NCBI GenBank assembly: GCA_947501695.1
Contig: CANMWO010000002.1
Coordinates: forward strand, 761,327 to 825,326
Direction of reading: 5' to 3'
Source of the DNA: an uncultured Sphingomonadaceae bacterium
GTDB taxonomy: Bacteria; Pseudomonadota; Alphaproteobacteria; Sphingomonadales; Sphingomonadaceae
DNA: 64,000 bases
Position 1 is the first letter of the stretch. Each line of letters begins with the position of its first letter. The position numbers and the translations under genes are program-made. The notes beneath the pieces were generated by a model. It was given only the letters and a program-made list of their open reading frames with translations, did not search any database and had not been told where the DNA came from. This document shows positions 41,293-50,202 of this stretch, in pieces.

Positions 41293-41826
41293 TTACTTCG
41301 CGACTTCAACCTGTTCAAAATCAAGTTCGACAGGAGTGGCGCGGCCAAAGATCGATACGGATACTTTGACGCGGTTTTTCTCGAAATCCAGTTCTTCGAC
41401 AATCCCGTTGAAGCTGGCGAACGGGCCATCGAGAACTTTGATCTGGTCGCCAATTTCATAGTTGACCGTGATCCGTGTTTTGGGAGCGTTCGCCGCTTCC
41501 TCTTTGGTGTTGAGGATGCGCGCTGCTTCTGCTTCACTAATCGCTTGCGGCTTAGTGGTGCCCAGGAAACCAGTCACTTTCGGCTGATCTTTAACCAAGT
41601 GATACACATCATCGGTCATCTGCAGCTTGGCGAGCACATAGCCGGGGAAGAATTTCCGCTCCGACTGTACTTTCTTGCCGCGGCGCACTTCGGTGATGGT
41701 TTCGGTAGGGACTTCGATTTCTTCAACAAGCGGGGTTAAGCCCAAACGCTTGGCATCCGCCTCAATGGCTTCTTTGACCTTGTGCTCATAGCCTGAGTAA
41801 GCGTGAATGATGTACCAGCGTGCCAT
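41293..41826 (-). CDS. nusG: Transcription termination/antitermination factor NusG
   Basis: A 177-residue protein. The N-terminal NGN domain starts [17 protein letters not shown] and contains the RNA-polymerase-clamp contact region. The C-terminal KOW motif ([21 protein letters not shown], about 126-146) binds Rho or ribosomal S10. Length is standard. It lies 36 nt after secE on the same strand. Confidence 0.98.
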   Translation of the reverse strand: MARWYIIHAYSGYEHKVKEAIEADAKRLGLTPLVEEIEVPTETITEVRRGKKVQSERKFFPGYVLAKLQMTDDVYHLVKDQPKVTGFLGTTKPQAISEAEAARILNTKEEAANAPKTRITVNYEIGDQIKVLDGPFASFNGIVEELDFEKNRVKVSVSIFGRATPVELDFEQVEVAK

Positions 41827-41862
41827 GTAAATAACCTAATCTAAATTGCGTTTCGCGAGAGC

Positions 41863-42066
41863 TTAGCCACCCTTGGCGAGATTAAGGAGCCAACCAACGA
41901 CACCATTGAAAACCGAATCAATCGCCAGGAAAAACAGCGCCAAAATCGTCGTCATGATCAAAACCATGATCGCGGTGCGGACCGTATCAGGCCATGTCGG
42001 CCAGACAACCTTGCTGTTTTCGGCACGGACTTGCCGCATAAATTCGCCGGGATTGACTTTCGCCAT
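41863..42066 (-). CDS. secE: Preprotein translocase subunit SecE
   Basis: A 67-residue single-TM SecE of the short alphaproteobacterial form. A cytosolic amphipathic stretch with the family motif VRAENSKVVWPTWPDTVRT (14-32) precedes the TM helix (about 33-57). It pairs with SecY and SecG in the Sec channel. The ACCCGG/CCGGGT hairpin at 42096-42115, upstream of its start, is the only notable feature in the 145-nt gap before it. Confidence 0.95.
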   Translation of the reverse strand: MAKVNPGEFMRQVRAENSKVVWPTWPDTVRTAIMVLIMTTILALFFLAIDSVFNGVVGWLLNLAKGG

Positions 42067-42211
42067 GGTATGATTCCTAAATTACTTTTCCCCAAACCCG
42101 GCATAAACTCCGGGTGTCAGTCTGTCGACTGGGATCGGATATATGCATGATTTCGGAAAGAACCAGCCCTTTAGCTCGTGATTCCCGATTCCGCAAGACA
42201 AGAGTGGGATA

Positions 42212-42787
42212 TTACTGGCGTGATTCCGCCACGATAAGAGACTTTATCCACGGCAGATGTTCCCGACCGACAAAGAGTTGGTCCTGAATAATATAGGATG
42301 GCGATTCAAAAATTCCTGATTCGCTTGCCTTATCTCGGACTAAAGCCAGTTTCTCGAGCGCTGATCCAAGGTCTGGAATGTCGATGCCCGCCGACTGGAG
42401 CAAGCCCACAACCACCGCTTCATTATCCAAATCCACCTGCTCTATCCAATAGGCAGCAAAAGCTGCGCGCATAAACGGAACAGGGTCTCCTTCCATTCCG
42501 GCTATGGCCGCCAATGCTAGATCAGAACCAGCAGGTGTTTTCGAAAACAGCATTTCCCGCCCTTGCACTGCTGAATAGTGCAAATAGGTGTCTCGCTGAG
42601 CAATCGCACGAACCCGGCGATGGCGTTCCCCAACGGTTTCATCCGCTTGCTCTTCAGGCACTGACAAAGGCCGCACTGAAAAAGGGAGCCAGTCGATATG
42701 GACGCCGGTTTCGCGCGCCAGATCCAATGTTGGCTCGAACGCCAGATAGGAAGCGGGCGATTTAAAATCGAGATAGATGGTTAGCAT
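42212..42787 (-). CDS. DsbA-family / HCCA isomerase-like protein (second of tandem pair)
   Basis: A 191-residue thioredoxin-fold protein of the DsbA superfamily, kappa-GST/2-hydroxychromene-2-carboxylate isomerase group. The active CxxC is replaced by Ser at LDFKSPASYLAF (6-17), the residue that activates glutathione in HCCA isomerase. A cis-Pro loop near FESPSYIIQDQLFVGREHLPW (about 158-178) is present. It overlaps the upstream paralogue by 7 nt. A naphthalene-type ring-cleavage pathway is not encoded nearby, so the substrate is unknown. Confidence 0.85.
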   Translation of the reverse strand: MLTIYLDFKSPASYLAFEPTLDLARETGVHIDWLPFSVRPLSVPEEQADETVGERHRRVRAIAQRDTYLHYSAVQGREMLFSKTPAGSDLALAAIAGMEGDPVPFMRAAFAAYWIEQVDLDNEAVVVGLLQSAGIDIPDLGSALEKLALVRDKASESGIFESPSYIIQDQLFVGREHLPWIKSLIVAESRQ

Positions 42788-43488
42788 GGCCCCACTCCCA
42801 CATTATCCGCCTCAATGGCATCAATCTCATAGGCGATATCGGGCGCCGGCCCTTCTCGCCCCTGCAAATGCCACCGAACATAAGGCAGATGCTCGCGGCC
42901 AAACAAGATGGTGCCGTCCAACACATAAGTCGGAACGCCGTAAATACCGCTAGGATGGAGCTGAGACTGAAGCGCATCATGCCGGGCGCGGCCTTTCCCT
43001 TGCTCAAAAGCCGCAAAGCCATTCGAGTCGATTCCGGCCTTTTCCAAACAGGCCTCAACCACTGAAACATCCTCAATATCCAACTCGCGCCGCCAAAAGG
43101 GCGGATAGACAGCTTCAAAATATTCGCCGAGCCGGTCGCGATCAGTCTGCATGACCCACAAAATCGCGATATTGGGAATCGAGGAGTCCCAGATTTTCTC
43201 TGTACCCTTGAGCATCAACCCCTGACGCTCGGCATAGCGGCGGGCATCGCGATAGGCATATTTAACCCAGCTCCACTGGCTGGTGCTGCGGGTGCTCTCG
43301 ACAACCTTGCCCTCTTTTTTTCGGGCTGATCCGAGATAGCTTGGGATATCGAGCGTTAACGGACGCCAGTCGAAACGAAGCCCCAGCGATTTCTCGAGCG
43401 CTAGCGTGGGCCGGATCGCAGCAAAGGCATAGGGGCTTTTAATGTCAACATAGACAATCAGCGGCGCTTCGCTCTCCAAGGCTTTCAC
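42781..43488 (-). CDS. DsbA-family / HCCA isomerase-like protein (first of tandem pair)
   Basis: A 235-residue paralogue of the following gene with the same Ser-type active site (VDIKSPYAFAA, 14-24) and cis-Pro loop (GIYGVPTYVLDGTILFGREHLPY, about 182-204). It is somewhat longer, with a basic insertion about 54-85. The shared FGREHLPW/Y end shows tandem duplication with divergence. It lies 39 nt after the phytanoyl-CoA dioxygenase-like gene and is probably co-transcribed. It could act on a glutathione adduct, but no pathway can be named. Confidence 0.87.
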   Translation of the reverse strand: MKALESEAPLIVYVDIKSPYAFAAIRPTLALEKSLGLRFDWRPLTLDIPSYLGSARKKEGKVVESTRSTSQWSWVKYAYRDARRYAERQGLMLKGTEKIWDSSIPNIAILWVMQTDRDRLGEYFEAVYPPFWRRELDIEDVSVVEACLEKAGIDSNGFAAFEQGKGRARHDALQSQLHPSGIYGVPTYVLDGTILFGREHLPYVRWHLQGREGPAPDIAYEIDAIEADNVGVGPC

Positions 43489-43527
43489 AGGTCATCTCCT
43501 TGGATCATGGACGAAAAAGGGATCAGT

Positions 43528-44406
43528 TTAACTGGCCAATGCCCGGCCGGGATGCATGCCATCGACATAGCCCATGAAAGGCTCGTGGATGGAATAGCCA
43601 AGCAGCTCTTGTGCCCGTTTCGGTAAGGCTGCCGCTTTCTCCGGCGGCACAGCCAACAACATGGTCTCCAATGGCCGCATCCAGCCCGGGCAATATTGCG
43701 GAGTCACGATCAACCGCGAGCTGTCCGAACGGTTAGCCCCGCCACGATGCCATAAATTACCCTTGGCAATCATCAAGGAGCCAGCTGGCATGATCGCCTT
43801 TACCGCATCTGGGTGCGCACCCGGGTCATCATTATCATCAAGCAAGGATTTATTGGAAAAATGGGACGATTCATTGGCGCCCTCCGGTTTCACTGGTCCC
43901 CATTTGTGACTCCCGGGGATCACCTCGGTCGCACCATTGTCATCGGTCATCGGATCAATGGTCCAGAATGTGCTGACCCCAAGCGCCTTGCGCGGCATTT
44001 TCTGACGGCAATGGTCATCGTCCATATGCCAAGGCTGCACAGTTTCGCCCGGATGCAGGTTAATGGCTAGGCAAGCGGACAGCAGGCAGGATTTGCCCAA
44101 TTCCCGCTCGGCAAAAGCCAGCTGCAAAGGGTGGGTAATCAAGTCAGCAAATATCGGGGCTTTGCCCAGCATCGCATAAATGCGATTGGACTCGACACCT
44201 TCAAACACATTACGGCCGCGAATATCAGCTTCGATAAAGGGCTCAAGTGCCGTGCGCTGTTCCGCGATTTGATCGGTAGTCATGATTCCCGGGAAAATCA
44301 CATAGCCATCGGTTTCATATTGTTCCCAGCATTGCTCGAAACTTCTGCCGCCCAAAAAGGGAGCTAATGCGGCCTCGTCAGCCGTTGTTATTTGCTGTTC
44401 GGTCAT
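43528..44406 (-). CDS. Phytanoyl-CoA dioxygenase (PhyH) family protein
   Basis: A 292-residue Fe(II)/2-oxoglutarate-dependent oxygenase. The metal triad is H127-x-D129 (PWHMDDDHC) and H220 (LWHRGGANR), and R231 should bind 2-oxoglutarate. It would hydroxylate an aliphatic substrate, releasing CO2 and succinate. No phytol or other lipid-degradation cluster accompanies it, only the DsbA-type pair downstream. Substrate therefore unknown. Confidence 0.9.
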   Translation of the reverse strand: MTEQQITTADEAALAPFLGGRSFEQCWEQYETDGYVIFPGIMTTDQIAEQRTALEPFIEADIRGRNVFEGVESNRIYAMLGKAPIFADLITHPLQLAFAERELGKSCLLSACLAINLHPGETVQPWHMDDDHCRQKMPRKALGVSTFWTIDPMTDDNGATEVIPGSHKWGPVKPEGANESSHFSNKSLLDDNDDPGAHPDAVKAIMPAGSLMIAKGNLWHRGGANRSDSSRLIVTPQYCPGWMRPLETMLLAVPPEKAAALPKRAQELLGYSIHEPFMGYVDGMHPGRALAS

Positions 44407-44472
44407 GTGCCAATTATGGCAGAAAACAGCGGTTCAAGCAATTTTCTGCGGTGACGCTACGGCATCTCACTA

Positions 44473-44862
44473 TTAGTGCCGTTCGATCAGGTCCCATTTG
44501 TTGCCGAACGGATCGCGAAACACGACCACTTTGCCATAGCTTTCGACTCGGGGCTCTTCGACGAAGTCGATACCCGCACGTTCCATCAGCGCGATGTCTT
44601 CATCAAAATCATAAGTTTCGAGGAACAGAAATACTCGGCCGCCAGCTTGCTCGCCAATCACCTCTTCCTGCGCTTCATTGCTGGCCTTGGCCAATAGCAG
44701 CCGCGTTTCGGTGCTGCCCGGAGGCGCCACCAAGACCCAACGTTTATCTTCGGAAAGCTCGGTATCTTCAATCAGATCAAAGCCCAACAAGCCGACATAA
44801 AAGGAAATCGCCTGATCATAATCGGGCACAATTAACGAAATAGCTGAAATAAACTGCGTCAT
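44473..44862 (-). CDS. VOC-family (glyoxalase-like) protein
   Basis: A 129-residue protein of the vicinal-oxygen-chelate superfamily, consisting of two beta-alpha-beta-beta-beta modules. ATG 44862 starts MTQFISAISLIVPDYDQA, the usual opening; a further 12 codons upstream are open but atypical. It ends with FRDPFGNKWDLIERH, the conserved final Glu ligand region. The family includes glyoxalases, dioxygenases and resistance proteins; no specific role can be given. Confidence 0.88.
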   Translation of the reverse strand: MTQFISAISLIVPDYDQAISFYVGLLGFDLIEDTELSEDKRWVLVAPPGSTETRLLLAKASNEAQEEVIGEQAGGRVFLFLETYDFDEDIALMERAGIDFVEEPRVESYGKVVVFRDPFGNKWDLIERH

Positions 44863-44961
44863 TCTCTGAAACTCCACTTTTACATTATATCGCGCCATAA
44901 ACTTCTGGCTTTATCAACAGATAGATTTGCCTTTGCTTAAGTGTCTTTCAGAAAACCAAAG

Positions 44962-45387
44962 TCAAGCTTCCGGCTTCCAATCTGGCTGCGTTTCGAATGA
45001 AACAACATCTTCCCCAAGTTGGTCCCAATGCTGTCTGTCGCGCTTGAATATGACCACCTCTACTTCCAGTCCAACAGTATCATCCATCGAACCGAGCGGC
45101 AGCGTTAGGTGATCAGCTAGTCGCGTGTTCCTGCCATAGATGGGGCTGAAGCAACATTCACAAAATGCTTTGGTAACTTCCGAGCCGTTACCTGACATGT
45201 ACTTAAATTCAGTCAATCTTCCAGTCAAAGTCACCGCATTTGAGGGAAACATGGCCCCGACCGTGTGACCTGTTCCACTAAATCGGCGACATTCATCACA
45301 ATGGCATTGAGCCACGATAACTGGTGGTCCAGTGGCTACGTAAGTCACTTGACCACAAAGACATTTTCCAGTGTATTTCTTTGTCAT
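44962..45387 (-). CDS. GFA-family zinc protein (copy 3)
   Basis: A 141-residue CENP-V/GFA-fold protein with C9-x-C11, C28/C30-x-x-C33 and C76-x-x-C79. An extra Cys78 and the FCECCF context make the last zinc knuckle unusual for the family, where G-S-P normally follows. Start ATG 45387. It sits between the tRNA-Trp gene and the VOC gene on the minus strand, in the third gap of the cluster. Confidence 0.88.
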   Translation of the reverse strand: MTKKYTGKCLCGQVTYVATGPPVIVAQCHCDECRRFSGTGHTVGAMFPSNAVTLTGRLTEFKYMSGNGSEVTKAFCECCFSPIYGRNTRLADHLTLPLGSMDDTVGLEVEVVIFKRDRQHWDQLGEDVVSFETQPDWKPEA

Positions 45388-45524
45388 CAATCGAACATAG
45401 AAGCTGTGGCCGAAGATGCAATTCAAAGGCAATGACCTGCAAAAAGGCCGACGCTATGTTTCCATCAAAGCAAAGGTCTGTGTCAAAAAAGCAATTACTT
45501 CTGCATCTTACACGAAGAGAAAAG

Positions 45525-45600
45525 TGGCAGGGGCGCACGGGATCGAACCGTGGGCCTTCGGTTTTGGAGACCGACGCTCTACCATCTGAGCTACACCCCT
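45525..45600 (-). tRNA. tRNA-Trp (anticodon CCA)
   Basis: The minus-strand sequence folds into a full cloverleaf: acceptor AGGGGTG pairs with CGCCCCT (one T-G pair), D arm GCTC/GAGC, anticodon loop CTCCAAA with CCA, variable loop, and T arm CACGG-TTCGATC-CCGTG. Discriminator G and an encoded CCA tail close the 3' end (45525-45527). In many bacteria this gene directly precedes secE; here five genes intervene. TTGCCC and TAATGC, 17 nt apart, about 45 nt upstream are a possible promoter. Confidence 0.96.
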
Positions 45601-45857
45601 ATTTGGGCCAACCAACAATCACGCTGACCAGCTAATTTGTGCGCATTAGCGCTATGTGCGGCCAAGGGCAAGCGCCATTCTGCACCCTGCCTCAAAATCG
45701 CCTTTCGATACTCTTTTGAGCCAACAACATAGTTAATTTTCACCGAATCCCTGTTTACCGAGCGAAAGAAGAGGTGGTTTACCTGCATGTGTGAAAAGCG
45801 GTCTGTCGGTGCACACCCAAGTATCGATAAGCGATCTTCACTACCAAGGAGTTTCCT

Positions 45858-46229
45858 ATGACATATACACTGGCCCAGAAAACTAAAATTCCACCCACCA
45901 TAGCGCCCTATGCCTTCATGGCAGAGGAAGATCGCTGTGCACCCCGGCACAAGGTTGCTATCCCTGCGAAAATGCGATTTTCCGGTTCCAGCAGCTTTCC
46001 TTCGGAAGTCACAAATATCTCATTGGCTGGCTTTGCTTGCGATGCATTGCTGCAAGCCCATCCTGGCACCAGATGCTGGCTAACGCTGCCCGGTCTGGCA
46101 CCGCTGGAAGCAGAAGTCGTTCATCGCAAGGACGCCGGTCTGGGCTGCGCATTCAGCAACATGTTGAACCCTGCCGTACTTGATCGTTACTTAGCGAGCT
46201 ACCCAGCCCGCAATTCTGTTCCGGCCTAA
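45858..46229 (+). CDS. PilZ-domain protein
   Basis: A 123-residue single PilZ domain. The c-di-GMP loop RxxxR is present (R26-CAP-R30) and the second motif is N53-x-S55-x-x-G58, where Asn replaces the usual Asp. It likely binds c-di-GMP, and the two GGDEF-EAL proteins in the window could supply or remove that ligand. AAGGAG lies close before the ATG. The 257 nt between the tRNA-Trp gene and this gene hold its promoter and the tRNA promoter, no other gene. Confidence 0.87.
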   Translation: MTYTLAQKTKIPPTIAPYAFMAEEDRCAPRHKVAIPAKMRFSGSSSFPSEVTNISLAGFACDALLQAHPGTRCWLTLPGLAPLEAEVVHRKDAGLGCAFSNMLNPAVLDRYLASYPARNSVPA

Positions 46230-46304
46230 CCCCCCGGTTCCTCGAAGGTTCCCCCGGCGCGCCTGCGCTGCTATAACATTTTCCAAACTGGTCTGGAGAA
46301 TGAT

Positions 46305-46871
46305 ATGGCTGATGCCTCCCCCACACAAACAGGCACCAAAAAAACAGGCGTAAAACCCGAGCCGCTGAAAGTCCTGCGTATCTTCCGAAAAGAAGATGCG
46401 CAGGACTTTGGCGATGCAGGGCATATGTCCTATGTCGATGATGCGCCGGTCATCCTAGATGGTCTGACCAAAATGGGCGAGGCGGGCGTCGCCGATGGCT
46501 ACAAAGGCACGTGCCTTTTCAGTGGCTTTGGTTTCTCACTCCACCACTTCTGGTTCAAGCCCGGCTATCCGCTACCGTTGCATAGCCATGACAGTGATTG
46601 CCTCTATTATGTTATTGCAGGTGATATCCGCATGGGCACCGAAGAAATGGGTCCCGGCGACGGGTTCTTCCTGCCTGCCGAAACGCCATACACCTATAAT
46701 ATTGGCGAAAAAGGCGTCGAGATTCTCGAATTTCGGACGGCAGAAGATTTTAACATCCAGTTCAAGGGCAAGACCGAAGCCTATTGGGAGAAGATGCTTG
46801 AGAGGTTAAGGAACGAGCGCCCCCAATGGCAAGAAGCCCTGCCGCCTAGCCGGGATTTTCGGAACGCCTGA
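46305..46871 (+). CDS. Cupin-domain protein
   Basis: A 188-residue single cupin. Motif 1 is visible as PLPLHSHDSDCLYYVIAGDIRMG (about 86-108), and motif 2 around PGDGFFLPAETPYTYNIGE. Two histidines and possible acidic ligands suit metal binding. The protein is unusually rich in N-terminal Thr/Lys. It converges directly on the Rieske oxygenase gene (next base), so no terminator separates them. Function is unknown. Confidence 0.82.
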   Translation: MADASPTQTGTKKTGVKPEPLKVLRIFRKEDAQDFGDAGHMSYVDDAPVILDGLTKMGEAGVADGYKGTCLFSGFGFSLHHFWFKPGYPLPLHSHDSDCLYYVIAGDIRMGTEEMGPGDGFFLPAETPYTYNIGEKGVEILEFRTAEDFNIQFKGKTEAYWEKMLERLRNERPQWQEALPPSRDFRNA

Positions 46872-48092
46872 CTATTCAGCGGCCTGCAACTGCGGCGCAA
46901 ACATAGCATCCAGTTCCGCATCATCGGCCTTGATCAGCCTATCTGCCCATTGATGAAAAACCTGCCCGCCACCTTCGTTGCGACCAAACCAGACTTTATC
47001 AATCAATCCTGATTGCAGCGATTCATGCTGGCGTTTTCCGGTCGTATAATCTTCGTCTGCGACCACGGTTTCCAGAAATGCAAATTGATCCTGCGCTCCC
47101 TGCCTTACCGCATCGTCAGTGGGTTCATATTCCATCACGTAAAATTGCGTTGTGAAACTCTCACCCACAGTTTTGCCCGGGAATAGCTGAGAGATCATCG
47201 CGCCGCGTCCGCCGCCGCCGTAAAAGCTGGCGATGGAGATATGCGGGAAGATTGTCCAGACGCCCTGTAACAGGGCATCAATCGGCCAATCCTTTTCGTC
47301 CATTTCGGTCAAGTCGAGCTGCTCATCGCTGCCGGTTTTTTGTACGAATTTGGATGGCGCAGACAGTCTTTGATGAGGGCCCCAGGCAAAGTAATTTGCT
47401 TGATTGAAAAAATCGGCCCCGAATGTGTCCTTGTGCAGCACTGGCAAGTGATAGAAATCCAGATAACCATCATAAGCGGTTTTCCAGTTCGGTCCGGGAA
47501 TCGTGCGCTGGTCAAACAAGTGCCAGGTCTTGAAGCCGAAGTGCTCCAGCAGTTCATCATAGCCACAGAGATAGGAGGCGATGTCGAGCGTACTTTCTGG
47601 ATCAAGTGTCGCCCAGATCAAGCCTGCGCGCTCAAGCGTAGGAAATTTCTTCAGGCAGAAAGCTGCTTTATCGACCGTGCCGAAATCTTTGGGTGACGCC
47701 ACCGCAAGTAAGTCGCCATTATTCTTAAACGTCCAACCGTGATAGCCACAGGTAAAGCGTGTCGCATTGCCGCTGCCCTGCGCCACAGGGTTGCCGCGGT
47801 GGGTACAGCTGTTCAGAAACGCCTGCGCCGTACCGTCTTTCTGACGGGTGACGAGAACCGGGATCCCGGCAATCTCCATCGCCTTGTAGCAACCGGGCTC
47901 GGGCAATTCGCAGGACGGTGCTACCATCAATGGCAGGCGTTTGAAAATGCGATCTTTTTCCAGTTCAAAACGATCTTCATCGGTATAATCAGAAGCAGAC
48001 ACTGCCACGACGTCATCCACAAGTTCCATTGTGCCCGCTGCGCCATGGTCAACCAGTGACCGGGTCATTTCGAGTAATTTTTGCCGTGACAT
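46872..48092 (-). CDS. Rieske non-heme iron oxygenase, alpha subunit
   Basis: A 406-residue aromatic ring-hydroxylating oxygenase alpha subunit. The Rieske cluster ligands are C96-x-H98 (CTHRG) and C115-x-x-H118 (CGYHGW), and the catalytic iron site is in DGYLDFYHLPVLHKD (about 209-223), two His plus a later Asp. Enzymes of this type hydroxylate or demethylate aromatic or quaternary-ammonium compounds. No ferredoxin, reductase or beta subunit lies nearby, so partners must be elsewhere. The substrate is unknown. Confidence 0.92.
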   Translation of the reverse strand: MSRQKLLEMTRSLVDHGAAGTMELVDDVVAVSASDYTDEDRFELEKDRIFKRLPLMVAPSCELPEPGCYKAMEIAGIPVLVTRQKDGTAQAFLNSCTHRGNPVAQGSGNATRFTCGYHGWTFKNNGDLLAVASPKDFGTVDKAAFCLKKFPTLERAGLIWATLDPESTLDIASYLCGYDELLEHFGFKTWHLFDQRTIPGPNWKTAYDGYLDFYHLPVLHKDTFGADFFNQANYFAWGPHQRLSAPSKFVQKTGSDEQLDLTEMDEKDWPIDALLQGVWTIFPHISIASFYGGGGRGAMISQLFPGKTVGESFTTQFYVMEYEPTDDAVRQGAQDQFAFLETVVADEDYTTGKRQHESLQSGLIDKVWFGRNEGGGQVFHQWADRLIKADDAELDAMFAPQLQAAE

Positions 48093-48142
48093 GTCTCTCT
48101 CCAGATTTTGCCGGAGAATATCAAAAAATAGCAGTAATCACA

Positions 48143-48556
48143 CTATTCTTTATGCGGAGACTCTTCGTCACTGCTTGCGTCCACGACGGCTTCTGGTGCT
48201 GGATCAGGCTCGTTCCGCGTCCATATCCATGTTCCGCAAATCAACGCCGCTGCCACAGGGATCAGGTTCCACGGCATTTTCAGGAATATCAGCGCAACCG
48301 CGATGCTAACCGCAAACGCAGCAATTGCTGCTCGTTTGCCGCGCTTCGTAATGGCGCGCCGATCCCGCCAATTGCGGATATGCGACCCAAAGACGTGGTG
48401 GTCGAGCAACCAAGCCTCTAGCCGAGGACTGCTGCGCGCAAAACAGAAGGCTGCCAATATGACAAAGGGCACGGTTGGCAAAAGCGGCAAGATGATACCG
48501 ATGCTGCCTAGCGCCAGTGCAATAAAGCCGCCAGCCAGATAGAGATGCCGTGTCAT
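48143..48556 (-). CDS. DUF454 (YbaN-like) membrane protein
   Basis: A 137-residue inner-membrane protein with about three to four hydrophobic segments. The hallmark GSIGIILPLLPTVPFVILAAFCFARSSPRLEAWL (about 15-48) marks the DUF454/YbaN family. The C-terminal 25 residues are acidic and probably disordered. Start ATG 48556; an upstream frame to 48592 is basic and not family-like. Function is unknown. Confidence 0.88.
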   Translation of the reverse strand: MTRHLYLAGGFIALALGSIGIILPLLPTVPFVILAAFCFARSSPRLEAWLLDHHVFGSHIRNWRDRRAITKRGKRAAIAAFAVSIAVALIFLKMPWNLIPVAAALICGTWIWTRNEPDPAPEAVVDASSDEESPHKE

Positions 48557-48624
48557 AAAGCGCCGTATCCTATATCGTGAGGCGCTGGGCAATCTATTTC
48601 CCGCCAGATCTGAAATCCGATGGT

Positions 48625-49806
48625 CTATCGCGCTGCTGACTGGGAAGGTCCGGAAAACCGCAGGATCAGAAACCCGAGCACGCCAGAGATCAACGAACCG
48701 CTTATGACGCCGAGTTTCACGGTTTCGATCTGCTCTGGGTCAACAAAGGCGAGATTACCGATAAACAGGCTCATCGTGAACCCAATGCCGGTAAGACAGG
48801 CCAGGCCATAAAGTTGCATCCATGAAACACCCATAGGACGCCGGACCAAGCCGATTTTGGTGGCGATGAACATGAAGCCGAACACACCGATTTGTTTGCC
48901 GATCACAAGGCCTGCCGCGATGCCAAGCGCCAACGGTGCAAACAGATCACTGAATTGCAAGCCAGCCAGCGAAACGCCGGCGTTGGCGAAAGCAAATATG
49001 GGTAGCACCAAAAAGGCCGTCCATGGATGCAGTATATGCTCTAGATGCTTGAGCGGAGAGGTGCCGTCTTTGGCGTTAAGCGGAATGGCAAGCGCTGCGA
49101 TTACCCCCGCCAACGTAGCGTGAACACCGGATTTCAAGACGCATATCCAGAGGAATGTGCCGACCAGGATATAAGGCGCGACCCGAACAACCCCGAGCCG
49201 GTTCATCAGGATCAGGACCGCAATTCCTGCCGCTGATAACATCAGCGAGAAGCTCGATACTTCGGCGGTATAGAATAAAGCGATGATGATAATCGCACCG
49301 ATATCATCGATAATCGCAATGGCGAGTAGGAGTATTTTTAGAGACAGCGGCGCATGCTTGCCAAGCAAAGCGAGTACGCCAAGGGCAAAGGCAATATCGG
49401 TCGCTGCAGGAATCGCCCAACCGTTGATATTGGCTGCAATATTCCAGTTGAAATAGAGGAACACCGCTGCCGGTAAAGCCATCCCGCCAATCGCTGCTAT
49501 GGCTGGCAAACCGGCCTTGTCAAAACTCGACAGCTGCCCTTCAACGACCTCCCTCTTTACCTCGAGACCAACCAAGAAAAAAAATATCGCCATCAATCCG
49601 TCATTGATCCACAAAGACAACGGCTTGGCAATTTCCAACGCGCCAAATTGCACCACCACGGGGATGTTCAAAAAAGCTAGATAAAGGGGGCTGAACGCGC
49701 TGTTCACTGCAATCATGGCAAGTAACGCGGCAATAAATAACACGATGCCCGCACTGGTTTCACGAGCGACAAATTCCAATAGCGCTGTACGCATTTTTCC
49801 AGCCAT
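48625..49806 (-). CDS. nhaA: Na+/H+ antiporter NhaA
   Basis: A 393-residue, twelve-helix antiporter that expels Na+ in exchange for protons. The paired ion-binding aspartates are D167-D168 in AIAIIDDIGAI, and the TDIAF unwound-helix motif is T137-D138. NhaA is frequent in marine bacteria. The 69-nt gap to the DUF454 gene downstream makes co-transcription possible. The 100 nt upstream to the DUF465 gene is AT-rich with no further gene. Confidence 0.96.
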   Translation of the reverse strand: MAGKMRTALLEFVARETSAGIVLFIAALLAMIAVNSAFSPLYLAFLNIPVVVQFGALEIAKPLSLWINDGLMAIFFFLVGLEVKREVVEGQLSSFDKAGLPAIAAIGGMALPAAVFLYFNWNIAANINGWAIPAATDIAFALGVLALLGKHAPLSLKILLLAIAIIDDIGAIIIIALFYTAEVSSFSLMLSAAGIAVLILMNRLGVVRVAPYILVGTFLWICVLKSGVHATLAGVIAALAIPLNAKDGTSPLKHLEHILHPWTAFLVLPIFAFANAGVSLAGLQFSDLFAPLALGIAAGLVIGKQIGVFGFMFIATKIGLVRRPMGVSWMQLYGLACLTGIGFTMSLFIGNLAFVDPEQIETVKLGVISGSLISGVLGFLILRFSGPSQSAAR

Positions 49807-49906
49807 AGCTATGCTTTCATAGAGTCAGATTATGTGGGTAAAAAAATGGGGCAGCAGCGCAAAGAGGGAGGGCTGCCACCCCAGGTCGGGGGTAAAAAAT
49901 TATCGC

Positions 49907-50074
49907 TTATGTCATTCGGCGTTCAGGTCCATGCCGAAGAAATGTAATAAGGCCTTTCAATTTTAACTGCAGCAGTTTCATGGCGTGTATCTGTTCCATG
50001 TCCGTCCGGGATTCGGAAATCTGTTTGTCGAGCTTGCGATGTTTGCGGATCAGACTGTTAATATATTTTTTCAT
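49907..50074 (-). CDS. Small DUF465 (YdcH-like) protein
   Basis: A 55-residue protein too short for routine ORF calling. ATG 50074 follows AAAGGAGATGAG, a strong ribosome site. The sequence (SLIRKHRKLDKQISES near the start, MKLLQLKLKGLI in the middle) matches the helical-hairpin DUF465 family: a basic, coiled-coil-like pair of helices with the RKH-x-x-LD signature. Function is unknown. It lies between nhaA and the divergent OxyR-like gene. Confidence 0.8.
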   Translation of the reverse strand: MKKYINSLIRKHRKLDKQISESRTDMEQIHAMKLLQLKLKGLITFLRHGPERRMT

Positions 50075-50202
50075 GTCCTCATCTCCTTTCTATCGTCTTT
50101 GCTTCGCTTGACCTTGATATTGCAGAAAGTTAGTGATATTTCTAATCGAATGAAAATTGAATAATCAATAGATAACATCTATCACCTTAGAAGGTATCCC
50201 CT

